NCBI GenBank assembly: GCA_021229015.1
Contig: CM037782.1
Coordinates: 45,697,040-45,761,039, forward strand
DNA from: Solen grandis
Lineage: Eukaryota > Mollusca > Bivalvia > Adapedonta > Solenidae
DNA length: 64,000 nucleotides
Direction: 5' to 3'
Position 1 is the first letter of the stretch, and each line of letters opens with the position of its first letter. Under the pieces are notes generated by a model. It was given only the letters and a program-made list of their open reading frames with translations. It did not search any database and had not been told where the DNA came from. The position numbers and the translations under genes were made by a program. Of the stretch, positions 12,286-24,390 are shown one piece after another.

Positions 12286-14604
12286 GTAACTGCTGTATAC
12301 TATCGATAGAGATAAGTAGGAAGGTGTGATTCATATTTCACAAACGATATGAAAGGTGTTAAAACTGAGTCAGGTGATAATTAAGCATGCATACATTTTA
12401 TTTGAAACAAATGAAGCTTACGCGTATAGCCAAGTACAATATCAGTAAGTTAGAATCTTGCCAACTGAAGATACAAATGATAGACTCGCGAATTTCGAGG
12501 TAAATTCCTTAAAAGTAAATTTGTTAAGTATGTGACTTAAGCATAATAAGATAAAATTCGGCCCCACATGGCCATAGTATTCTGTTCTTACTTCCATGAA
12601 GTCCCAAATAAAAGCAGATCTATTGAATATGTTTCTTTTTCAGTCGAACGTGTCGTTCAGTGGATGAAATCTGATTATTTATCTAAACTCACATATTTTA
12701 CTTACTTAAACAAAATATTTTTCTCATGTGGTGCATTGTTAAGCAAATGTTTTTACATATTGTAAACTTTTGAACCACAAAGAGAATATGTGCATCTGCT
12801 GAGTTTAGTTTGAAAATGAAGGTATATTTCCAGGCAGACAATACTCTTAAATATTTATATACGTAACGGCTTTACTCTGGTGGCTAATATTTGCCTTCGA
12901 AAAACAGGAAGTTACATAATCAGTTTATAATTATATTTGCTGTAATATAATGTTGTTGTTGCTGCTGCTTTTGTTAAATTTTGTTTTTGAAAACGTCGAA
13001 TCGTTTTTAGATAATCGTACATGTATGTTTATAATTTAAAAACAAAAACAATAAAAATATTTTATTAACACACTATGTTACAAAATAATTCAAAAGCAAT
13101 ACGAGGTTTTAATGTTGTATTTCTAAATCGTGAAAAGATAAATAAATCAAATTATATATATTGGATGACAGTATGCTTTAATATTTAAGTTCTCATCTAC
13201 GTTTATTTATTTTAATATTGTGATGAATGGGTAGGTATTGAACTCCAACCTGGTTTTGATAGATAGTGTCAAACAAAAGTCAAATATACAATAATTTGAT
13301 TTGCCCGTGTTTCTTAAAATTTCTTATGTAAATACTGTAAAATGCAAATGCGTTGCCTTATTTTTAGCATTTAAATATTTATATCAATTCCCATTGTCTT
13401 TATATTACGTGCTAAAATTGAAACACTTAACATATAAGCGAACGTCATATCAAAATTCTGGTTAAAGCTTTCTACGTTTTTATAATGTAAAAAAGAACAA
13501 TAAAAGCCCGCATAATTGAATTTACGTACTTATGCGGTGTCTTTAAGTTCATAAATTCTTCATATACATTAATCACTGAACTTACATACTAAATATTTTC
13601 ATCTTAAGTTGTTGTTTTTTTTGTGTGTTTTTTTTGTGTTTTTTTCGATATTGTAATTTCTTTAAATACACATTGTCACATGTCACATGACAAGCAATGC
13701 CTTAAGTTATATATTTCAGCATATTCCTTCTACGAAATACGATCAAACCTCTCAATATCGTAAATAACAACAGGCCATCATGGCCCTAGGACGCTAACCA
13801 GAGTCTCATTATCTTAATGAATCAGTATAGCTAACTTTGAATGAAATATCAGATGCAGACAATTTCAAAATAGGAAAAATAGCCAACCATCTGCAGAACT
13901 CATTTTAGGGGATTAAAACAACGTTATGATAATATAGGACCATTGTCCTATCATATGGTACTTCCGTGCATTGGTTTGGGAAGAGGAGAAGTGTAATGTC
14001 ATTTTCTGTATAAATTACTTCACGACATGAGCATAGCACTGTGTTTTTATTAAATGTGCATCTTCTGTTCAATCGGATTTAATTAGGGTCCGCTTACAAA
14101 TATCATTTGCATTTTGCACTGAACCTGGAGTGTGACCCACACTCATTAAGAAGAAAATGTTGAGGCTTTAAATGGTTCAAATTTTAAATAAACTTAGGTT
14201 GGTATTGCATTTTTTTAATACAGAATGTATTTTGGTGCCTAAATAACTGGGGAATATTTATTCAAAGAAACTTATACCATATATGGACAAATTCAATAAC
14301 TTTGAAACAATACCCATACATACAAGAATGAATTAAATAAAGGGAGATAACCAATATTTTATATAGAGAGTATATAAGGAAACTATCCAACAACATGGAG
14401 GCTTCATCTTTATGGGATTAAAAGATGATAAATACATTACTCTGTATATGCCTTTTTTTTAAGGCTTTCAAATATTGCTAGCAGAATATTTGCTATCATT
14501 TATGGAGCATGTCTATATGTAACTTTATTTCTTGTTACAAACTTGAAATAAAACATATCGTATAAGAAGCTATCAAAATAAAAAAAAATAAAGAATCACT
14601 CAGT

Positions 14605-14965
14605 TAGCATTTATGGTATGTGACAATAAGGTGACCATTTGCACCAAAGCAAATTAAATTCTGACTATTGGCTTCAGAAGAGATGATTTTTCAAAGTTTT
14701 CTAAAAAAAATTTATAAAATTGCATTGGTTATCATATCAAGCAAAGTTCTGCATGGATCAAGTTTATTTTAATAATGTATGTGGAGGTTCAACTAAAGAT
14801 GATTCATGCCAAGTTTCATCAATTTCTACCGAGCGATGTCAGAGGAGATGTCTTTTAACGCAATTTTTTGACGACGGACGGAAATTGATCCAAACAGTTC
14901 ACCTTGAGCACGTTGTGCTCTGGTGCGCGAAAAACATTACAATAAACTGGAATGATGGATAAAAA
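14605..14965 (+). mobile_element. fragment of hairpin-ended tandem-unit element (copy 2)
   Basis: Contains AAGTTTCATCAATTTCTAC, a GGAGATGTCTTTTAA stretch and a terminal hairpin region TTGAGCACGTTGTGCTC followed by A-rich sequence. The 49016-50868 array ends the same way. The corresponding site in copy 1 (about 6690) is empty. A minor open frame inside is not a gene. Confidence 0.6.
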
Positions 14966-16598
14966 AGGAATTTTGTTTCCTTATCTGCAAGATATCTAAC
15001 ATAATGAATATGCGTATATAAACGTATTATTAAAGGTTTATCCAGCTAACTGCAAAACCAGTGACAAAAATTCGCGGTAGCTTATCTTTCGTTTAGAAGT
15101 TTAGTAGTGGCCTAGGGAGTCTACACTGCCGGTCTAAAATAACGTGTTTCACTTAACCATTTTACCAAAAAGGCTCCGAAGGCTCAGACATAAGACATGC
15201 TAAAATCTTTGTTTCACAGAAGGCAATTTATAAAGTTGTCGGATGAATAATTACTGTGGCGTTGGCACACTTTCTGCAGTGCTGATTGGTTTTGGCAATA
15301 TGTAAAAGTTAACGTCCCCTGATATGCCTCGACTAATTTAGATTCTGATTAATGTGGCAAGAAGGCAAGTCGAAATTAAAAGATCAGTTTCTAATATTTT
15401 TACTTGACTCAAAATCAAGATCATTCAAAAGATATTCTGGAACTCTACCGATAAAATGCTTCCTGTGTTTAACATCGATTTAATTGCTGCAAAATAAAAG
15501 ATAATTCCTTTATGATTAATTAAAACGCAAAAAAAAGGTGTTTAAATGCTTAAATTAGAAATAAGATTAAATTGCGTAAAATCACATGCGATAAAATAAT
15601 TATGTATATTATTATCATTATAATTATAACTGTAATTTTTATCATCATTACTATTATCTAGCAAAATTAGTAAACGTTATCCATAACACGGAATTTGGGA
15701 TTAACTTTAAACTTGAAAACCGTCCATAACCAAGGCAATACATCAAAAGTGACGCGTAAGGGAAAAAGAGAGAGCAAATATTATTTTATATCTATCATCC
15801 GAAATTCTGGATATATGAGGAAATGGCAACAGAGTTCGTAGTAGAGAGGTTAAATAGAATGAATTACTTTGTTTCTATAATAACTCGATCCTTAACTAAT
15901 CTCAATGAAGCCTTAAACCAGATAAATTCTAGACTGACTACAGCGGAGAAGATTATGAAAAGATAATATCATGATACATCAATGACCATACTACACAGTG
16001 AGGTTTGATTGGTCTCAGAGTTTTCCTGTGGCAGATAATGAAAATACCAACGTTTGATGTTTGATATAAAAGAGATAAGAATAGGGTTTGCTTTATTTTA
16101 AAAAATGGAATGAGTCAAAACTTGTCATATTTAATTTCATTTAACATGTTCTTTTAGCTGTTAATTATGAAAAACTAAAACATTGATATTTAGTTGACCA
16201 GCAATACCTTGCTATTCAAATTGTAATTACATTGTTTATTATATTGCTTAATATCTCAATAAAGTATTGATATTCATTCTGTCTTTCTGTGCCTTTCTCT
16301 TAATATCAGATTTATGCCACAAAAATTTGTTATGAAATGGTTATTATTATTATTATTATAGTAGTAGTAAGTAAACCCACCATATGCACTTCATCGAAGC
16401 ACTTTTTTATATCATGCTTTAATATTAAAAACAAGACTCCGTTTTGCAAAATGAATCAATATTTCAAAAAGATATACTTTAGGTACAAAGAAACCATCAC
16501 AAAGTGCCAGTAAGTGTCATAATAGTGTGAATACAAAACTAACTTGATGTACGTTTACCTATGTTGCCATTCTTTACAAATTTATACATAGTGAGTGT

Positions 16599-16616
16599 TG
16601 ACGTCATGTGACGTCA
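16599..16616. promoter_or_regulatory. two perfect CREs 10 bp apart (copy 3 junction)
   Basis: TGACGTCA at 16599-16606 and again at 16609-16616, so both face the same side of the helix. A CREB/ATF dimer pair could bind, by knowledge of the motif. No gene start is recognisable beside it. Confidence 0.3.
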
Positions 16617-19280
16617 TCAAGCCTAATGTCCTTAAGAGTGCAACAATACAATCTAAATATTCAAGCACATCGATCATACTCAAATCTCTACCATAGTTTG
16701 AGTGAACATGAAAAGTACAGTATTTAATTTTGAGACTGCTGATGGCTGAACTCTTCTGTGATGATGTCATAATAGTAACAGCAAACGTGAGGATAACATT
16801 CTAACACTTAAAGGTTGTTTTGAGAATCATTATGTTATTGAAACAGAAATCAGGGTATTAAATGATTTTTCTTAAATGTGTGTCTTTTTTAGGATGTTAA
16901 AATGTTAGGATATCCCTGCATTTGAATCATGTCTCCTGTCTTGGTAAAAATGACTTGCTTTATTTAAGTATTGATCTAATTATACTATTGCGACATGCTC
17001 TCAATATAAACGCCTGAAAGCAGCATGAACGTTTTTACTCAATAAATAAGTTCCAATGACACTAAAAATCCCGTTACGTAACACATGCTTATCGAGGATT
17101 CGTTTTTTGCTGGAAATTATTTCCTTGCGTATCTGCTTGCACCTCTACAATAATAAATCAACACCAGTTTCTCGTATTTGGATATAGCTATAAAACATAA
17201 AAAGTAACAATAATTCTCAAAAAAACAGTTCTGATATTATATTTTGTTTCCTTTTTTCGATATACTAGTACATATAGTAGAAAATTACATATGACAAGCC
17301 TCAACCTAAGGTCTGAAAATTCAAACTAAGGTCTGAACATTCGAACTAGTTTGTTTTATTTAAATGCTGAATTTACAACCTAGTTTAAATATTTAATGGA
17401 TCATAACTTGAAACCCTGATCGATATAATTGCGTGTTGTAATGTTTTCATTTTAAGTGCATGAAGGAAAAGAACTATATTAGCTACTAAATTATATATGT
17501 TTATTGTTCTAATCTTATAAAAAAAAATAATGTATTATATCTTCACCAGTCAAGTGAACACTTTCACTAACAGGGCGATGTTTTGGATATGGATACCCGA
17601 TCCTTCTGTTGTTGCGTGCTTGCATGGTTCCTACGCCCATCCACAATATATTTTATCATTGGCAAACAATTTGGAATATAACATTGTTTGATCTACTATC
17701 TCCGAACTACACTAACTGTCACACTTTGTGATCTGGGTTACCTCTCTTTGCTAATATATTAAAGCACCTTAGATTCCACTAGCTGCTCGGCAAAAACTTT
17801 AAATTTAAACTTATGTCACATAACGTTCAGTAAACAAAATTAACATTCAACAAGTCATAATTATAAACATGAATATTCATGTGGTAAATGATTAAACTCA
17901 AGGTAATATTGTTATGAACCAAAATCAATATGAGGACGAATTGCATGAATTACATCATGCGATATTATATTTCATTAACACATAAATTTAGAAACAATAT
18001 TGATTTTGAAATTAAAACATTGGTACTTCTTAAAATCATATACATATTTTCTCAAACACCATAGATTTTGTATTTTAAAGGATACATTGATGAGTTTAAT
18101 TTGATAAGAACAAACACGCACACACATACATTATCATGAAAGACCAATTTAACATCTGATATTTTCCAATTTCAGTAGATCCTTTCATTCTGAAATGAGA
18201 CGTAAGCCATCGTAAATCAACGAGCTGTTCTCGTATACTTAATCTACATGCTTGTGTAAAATTTCACGCATCGTTCAGTGGGGAAAATACCTTTGTTTTG
18301 TTTTCCCTGTCCACTAATTGGTCAATTTATATTAGCGAATTATACTTGGTATTGCCTATTCTGTGAAGAAAGGGTCTATTGAAATGGAATAGATCAGAAG
18401 CGTTTTTTTTTAGACGAGACGGAACGATCTGTACGAGTCTATATATCCTTGATAAATCATTTTCCGTCTATCGGGATTTTGTCTTCCAGTGTCAATTCAG
18501 TACCTTTGAGGCTGCCTCGTCGAGACGATTTCAGTGCTGCCACATGTCATTATCATATCACAGACGAGGAACATTTTTAAGCGATTTTCTATGTCGGGAC
18601 TGCAAGTATACACACGGGATAAAGTGAATATGTAAGAAAAATATATGACAAGTTTCCTATAACCATTAATTCTTAATTTCTTGTTATGATTGATGTTGGC
18701 ATTATTATGATATTGATAGTAGTAGTAGTGGAAATATCAGTTCTTTAATAGTTATTAAAATATGGGCATTAGCTGTAGAATCACTCATATAACAATACAT
18801 AGATCTCAAACTGATCATTTTTTAAATTTTGTAAACAACGTTTAGAACACGCATAAATTTAAATTTCAGATTGTCAAATTCATTTTATTTGCCAAAAACT
18901 AAACAGAAATCGATATAGCCTATGACATTCCCACAGACAATGACATCGGCGTTTGTGTGGGGGGAAATTGGTTACATCCCCAGTGTCTGATCAGGCGATC
19001 AATTATCTTTCACATAAGTTTAGCTGACTTAACACATATTGACCAAAACGACTATTCATCATTTTGGCCCTACACTATATTGATAGACAAAAGGGAATGC
19101 AACAAGACATTAATGAAAAAAGCATGTACATTGAAGGGAAGTGAGAGTAAGACATGACAGATACCATAACTATGAAAGTATTGGAATTATTATTTATTTT
19201 TCTATATATTTAATTTTATTTTAAAATACTTTTTGTCTTATTTTCTGTTTTGAAATACGACCATAACTACTGAAGATATT

Positions 19281-19560
19281 AAGAAGCTATGGCTTACTTT
19301 GAAAGTTAAATACATACATATTACATTTTATTATCCTGCACCTTGTTGACCAGAATATCTTATACTGTTAAATAGCCTGTGACCGTAACGTCATTCCTCA
19401 CACAAAAAAAACAACAACTTTATTTTACTTCGTTTACGAAACAAGGTCTCACAACTGATATTAATCACTCTCGATGGCTCTGGTGGCGGAGAATGTGGTC
19501 ATACTTGTGGAAGAAAACCGGAGATAAAAAGAAGCTATAGCTTACTTTGAAAGATAAATA
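19281..19560. repeat. local 248-bp tandem duplication with inserted sequence
   Basis: AAGAAGCTATGGCTTACTTTG at 19283 recurs as AAGAAGCTATAGCTTACTTTG at 19531, and matching sequence follows each copy for about 110 bp. Between them is about 120 bp of unrelated, GC-richer sequence (19405-19525) not found in copies 1 and 2. Confidence 0.7.
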
Positions 19561-20146
19561 CATGCAGATCACCACCACGTTTAATTATCCTGCACCGTGT
19601 TGACTAGAATATCTTATACCGTAAAATGGCATGTGACCTTAACGGTTCTCACTAATTGTGTCAGACAGATGAGAAACCTCGTAACTGCTTATTTTGATTG
19701 AAAACTTAGATGTTTTTATGTTCTTCGACACGGCGAGAAGAAGTTGTTTCTTATATTTATCTTTAACCTTTCATTATTATCTTGCATCATTTCAAGAAAG
19801 ATATCATTTACTGTTACAGTGTTCGTATTCCTTTTGCATTTTGATACTTTACATTTCGAAACCTCGCAAAAGCCTTCGTTATAAAGAAATGATTTTATAA
19901 ACCAAAACGCAATTAATGTTTAAGACAGCGGAACTCTAATGGGTTCGGAAATTTACGACCAAATCGGCAAAGATCGCCGAGCTTTTGATAATCTTCCTTT
20001 TAACACGCAACGACTTGGAGTACGATTTTACCTTAAGAAGTTATCGTAAATTAATTGTAACAGTTTTGATCGCAGTTCAGTTTGTCTATTTAAATGCAAA
20101 GATAACATTCCGTTTATATAGAAAAAGAAGAAAAAACATCTCCTGT

Positions 20147-20154
20147 TGACGTCA
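20147..20154. promoter_or_regulatory. CRE palindrome TGACGTCA (copy 3)
   Basis: Equivalent of the perfect CRE at 4228-4235 in copy 1. Retained in two of three copies. Function is conjecture. Confidence 0.3.
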
Positions 20155-20734
20155 TTTTTGGAATAACCTTTATCTGACGAAATGCTTCATTTCGATAATT
20201 GAGGGGTTATTCGAAAATTATAAAATAAATATTAGAAAAAATTGGACTTACACACTCTTAAGAATGTAATTATAATTTTTTTTAGGATTCTGTGTAAGAC
20301 GTAATTGCTTTTTAACACATGCGTGTCTCTCCAGACGTTATTTCTTAATGCCTAAGCTAACACATTCAAATATTTCAAATTAAATTGAATTCGGATTTAG
20401 ATCTCTTTAGTTTATTTTCAAGCTAAAAAGCCTTTTAATTCATGTCTGAGAGCATGATAATAGACGTGTTACCAAAATAGCCTGTATTTGCGAAGATATT
20501 AATAAAGTTATTAGTTATCCTCGTTATCCACATTTAAATACATATAAATGTAGTTAAGTTTATAGAATACGTCCCAGTGTTTCCGATGATGTAGTTTACC
20601 ATGGTCAATGACGTTCGGTTGAATCAGTAATAGAGTGTTCTAATATCGTTTGAGACGAAACTACTTCACTGCCTTCATGGATAGCAAATGGGTCAGTCGA
20701 GGTATAAAGTGCTGCCTCGCTGCGATATCACGCC

Positions 20735-20895
20735 CTAGGCAAGTTGCACGATACCACATCAAGTCACATAATCCTTGCAACTGGGCCAACCAGTCCTGGA
20801 ACATGTGTTTAACGTCAATCACAAAGGATATATACTTGGTATATCGTAATCGATGAGTGTACCCACGTCCAGCCTTTTGCGGGTCTTTCCTGGAT
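20735..20895 (-). mobile_element. tRNA-derived SINE remnant (copy 3 of unit)
   Basis: Shares CTGGGCCAACCAGTCCTGG and ATATACTTGGTAT with the copies at 4605 and 12090. The tRNA-like head is reduced by a deletion before GGGTCTTTCCTGG. Confidence 0.5.
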
Positions 20896-23199
20896 GACAG
20901 TAACTGCCGTTAACAACCAGTAGAGATAAGTAGGAAGGTGTGAACATTGTTCACAATCGACGAGAAAGTTGTGATGCTGAGTCAGGAGATAATGAAATCA
21001 GTTTGATTCGAATGATGCTGACCAGCATACTTTTTAGTTGATTTTAATGTAGATTACGGGTATGGCAAAGTACAATTTCAGTCAATTAAAAACTTGCCAA
21101 CTGAAGTAACTGATGCTAGACACACGTCCTTTCGAGGTACAGTTACTTAAGATATATTTGATGACTATGTAATCCGATGAAATTCAGCTCATTCGGCCAT
21201 AGTATGCTGTACTAGCGTCAAGAATATAAAAGTCCCCTAACAGAAGCAGATATCTATTCGTTTTCGTTTACATTCGAACGTGATCGTCTTGTAGATATTT
21301 TGTGTATCATCTAACTGCTTATTTTTCTACCTCACCTATCTTATTTTCACAAACAAAATATTCTATTTTCTAAGGTGATGGATTGTTTACCAGCTGTTTC
21401 TTACAAGTTGTTTTACTTTTGAACTACCAAAAGTATATGTTCATTTGCCATGTTAAGTTTGAAATTGAAGCATTCATTGCTCTAAAATATTTATGCTAGT
21501 GACAACTAAACGTTGGCTGCTAATATTTTCCTTCGCAAAAAGTTTTGCTGTAAAATTCGGCATTTTGTGGTTCTTACTTTTGTTAGGTTTTGTTCTTGAA
21601 CATGCCAAATGGTTTTCAAATAATCGCACAAATATGTTTACAATTTAAAAAGAATAAAAATATTTAATTCACACAGTAAGGTACTAAATAATTCAAAAGC
21701 AATACGAGATATTTTTTATTTCTGTAGTTATAAATCGAGAAATGATAAATACATCAAACGGCATATATTTGCTGACAGTATGCTTTGTAAAAGTTCTTAT
21801 CTTATATTATTTGATATAAAAGTTTGATAATTGTGCAGGTATTGAATTCCAACCCTGGGTTTTATAGAATGTGCAAATAAATGCAAATTATACGGTTATT
21901 TGATTCGTCCGTGTTTCACAAAATTTTATGAAGAAATATTTAAATAATGTTATTGCAAATGTGCTTTATTATTTAGCAAGTTAACATTTATATCCATTCT
22001 CATTGTCTTTCTTATGATACATGATAGGATTGAAACACGTTATATATAGTCGAATGTCATTTATTCACGTACAATGCGATGTCTTTAAATTCATACATAA
22101 TTCATATGCATTAATAATTGAGCTTACAGACTAAATATGATTCATATTTTTTTCTTCTTTCTTTCTTTTTAATTTGTTGGAATACATATTATCATATGTC
22201 AAGATATGACTCAAGTTGCAGATTAACGAAATACGATAATCTGAACCTAGCAAAATCGTAAAATCAAGAGGACATCATGACCCCTAGAACACTCAGCAGA
22301 GTACCAGCTGCTTAATTCAACAATATAGTTCAAACTTGATCAAAATTTCAAATACCATCAATTTCAAAGTATCTATACAGACTTAATACGAAATCTAGCC
22401 AACCATCTGCAGAACTCATTTTAAGGGATCAAAAATATCTAATGACAGTACAGGACCTTTGGCTTATTATAATTTAAATCTGTGCATTCTTTTGAGAAGA
22501 AGGGAAGAAATGTTATGTCATTAATTGAATAAATTACTTCACAACATGATCATAACACTGTGTAGTTATCAAAATGTATGTTATGTTCTATGGAGTTTAA
22601 TTGGGGTCTGTCTGCTAAAATAATTTATTTTGTGTGCAGACACCGGAGTGTGACCCGCACGCCTTCAAATAAATTGTTTAAGCATAAAATAGGTCAAATT
22701 TGGATTAAAGCAAAGTTTGCAAGGTATTTTTTTAAATAAAGAATGTATGAAATTAACGGGGAATATAACTATGCTAATTCTGGAATGCAGTTTTCGCCTT
22801 AACAAATTTGTATGTAAACATAGTAGTCTATATATATTAAATGTTTCTTTTTTGTATGGTTTCAAGCTATCAAAATAGAAATATCAAGGATAACTGCTTG
22901 GATAGCCATAATTTATAATTTGTTCAAAGAAACGTATATCATTTGTGAACCAAATCAAACACTTTGAAACAATACACATGATATATACAACCACCATACA
23001 AAAATATATTTGATAAATTTGGTAATCAATATTTTATATAGAGTATGTTAGGAAACTAGCCAAAGCCTCGGGGCATCAAATATCAAGGGATCAACTTCAT
23101 TTAAGCAAGTATTGTACAGATAATTTGATCATCGGTTTCAGAAAGGATGAAGTTTGAAATTTTCTTTATAGCGTATATAAGGAAACTAGCCAAGGCCTT

Positions 23200-23490
23200 C
23201 ATTTTAGCAATTATGGTGGATGACAATGAGGTGACCATTTTCGCCAAAAGAAATTAAATTCTGGCTGGTTGGCATAGCAGCAAAAATAATTAATAAAGTA
23301 CAGTTTAGTAATCTTTGGGAAGTTTCACCAAAGAAAGATCATGCCAAGTTTCATCAATTTCTACGTAGCGGTTTCTGAGGAGATGTCTTTTAAAGCAAAC
23401 TGTTTTTGACAGACGACGGCGGAAGGTGATCCCAATAGCTTACCATGAGCATGTTGTGCGCTGGTGAACTAAAACATTACAATAAAAGTG
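23200..23490 (+). mobile_element. fragment of hairpin-ended tandem-unit element (copy 3)
   Basis: Same element as 14605-14965 at the same place in the unit: ATGCCAAGTTTCATCAATTTC, then GGAGATGTCTTTTAAAGC and the terminal CATGAGCATGTTGTGC. It supports a shared ancestry of copies 2 and 3 after an insertion that copy 1 lacks. Confidence 0.6.
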
Positions 23491-24149
23491 GAGGGATAGA
23501 TAAAAAATGAATTTGGTTCCCTTATCTGTAAGATATCTAACATATATGTATAGCAAGCAAACGCAATATCAAAAGTTTATCCAGCTAACATCTACAATAA
23601 TGATAATAAAATACGCGGTTGTCTGCCCGTCGTAGAACCGTAGAGTGTTGCTAAGTACTTTGACATGCGACGTGCTAAACCTTTTGTTTTAAAGAAGGCA
23701 ATATATAAAGTTGTCTGATAAATAATTGCTAAGTGTGACACTGGCACACCTTTTGCAGTTCTGCTTTTGTTTTGGAAAACAATGGCAATCTGTGAAAGTA
23801 AAATTCCCCTGATATGCCTATGCTAATTTAGATTCTGATTAATGTGGCAAGAAAGCAAATGCTCTCGAAATTAAAAGATTTAGTTTCTATTGTTTTTCCT
23901 TGACTTGAAATCAAGATCAGTCAAAAGATATTCTCGAACTCTCCTGATATTTTCCCTGTGCTTAACATCAGTGTAAGTGTTGCAAAACAAAAGATAAATT
24001 CTTCATGACTAATTAAAACGCAAAAATGCTTGTAAATGCTTAGATAAATACTTGGATACGAAATAATATCAAGTTGCTTAAATGAGCAATTGCTAAATAA
24101 CTTGCGACAATTAAATATTGATTCCCAATTTATTTCGAAATAAGGGATA

Positions 24150-24390
24150 TAGTGTTAGAGACCACGGACCGAAAGGTAATAGCCTCTTGCCATCACTAAG
24201 CCTATCGTTGCTGTGGGTTCGAGTTCCGACAGGGTCCGTTGGGTATTCATGTGGAGAGCATATGGTAGGTCAGTGGGTGTACCTGTGTCCATTTGTGCCC
24301 TCGGGGTCTTCTTCTGCCTACAACTGACTGGTCGTCGATAAGTGATTAAAATACCATTAGTAAACCCTTGCAAAACAACAACATAATTGC
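24150..24390 (+). mobile_element. tRNA-derived SINE
   Basis: A Pol III B box GGTTCGAGTTC (24216-24226) sits about 65 bases into the element. It is followed by a body with GTGTACCTGTGTCC, a conserved tail ACTGGTCGTCGATAAGTGAT and an AAC-repeat end at about 24376. The A box is degenerate. Tail fragments recur at about 24780-24845 and 46470-46580. The SINE lies exactly at the right limit of the triplicated region. Open frames on both strands over it are chance. Confidence 0.6.

Larger units (their letters stand above)
8501..16790. repeat. tandem segmental duplication, copy 2
   Basis: Longest copy, about 8.3 kb. It lacks about 0.45 kb near its left end that copies 1 and 3 hold (compare 8530-8560 with 17250-17275). 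It carries the SINE at 12090-12285 and the hairpin-ended element at 14605-14965. Identity to the others is around 80% by eye over readable stretches, suggesting an old event. No intact gene seen. Confidence 0.85.
16791..24150. repeat. tandem segmental duplication, copy 3
   Basis: Right-truncated copy: homology to copy 1 stops near 7215-equivalent, where a SINE starts at 24150, so the last roughly 1.2 kb of the unit are absent. It lacks the 430-bp segment that includes the conserved 140-bp block, and has an internal local duplication at 19281-19560. No intact gene seen. Confidence 0.85.
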
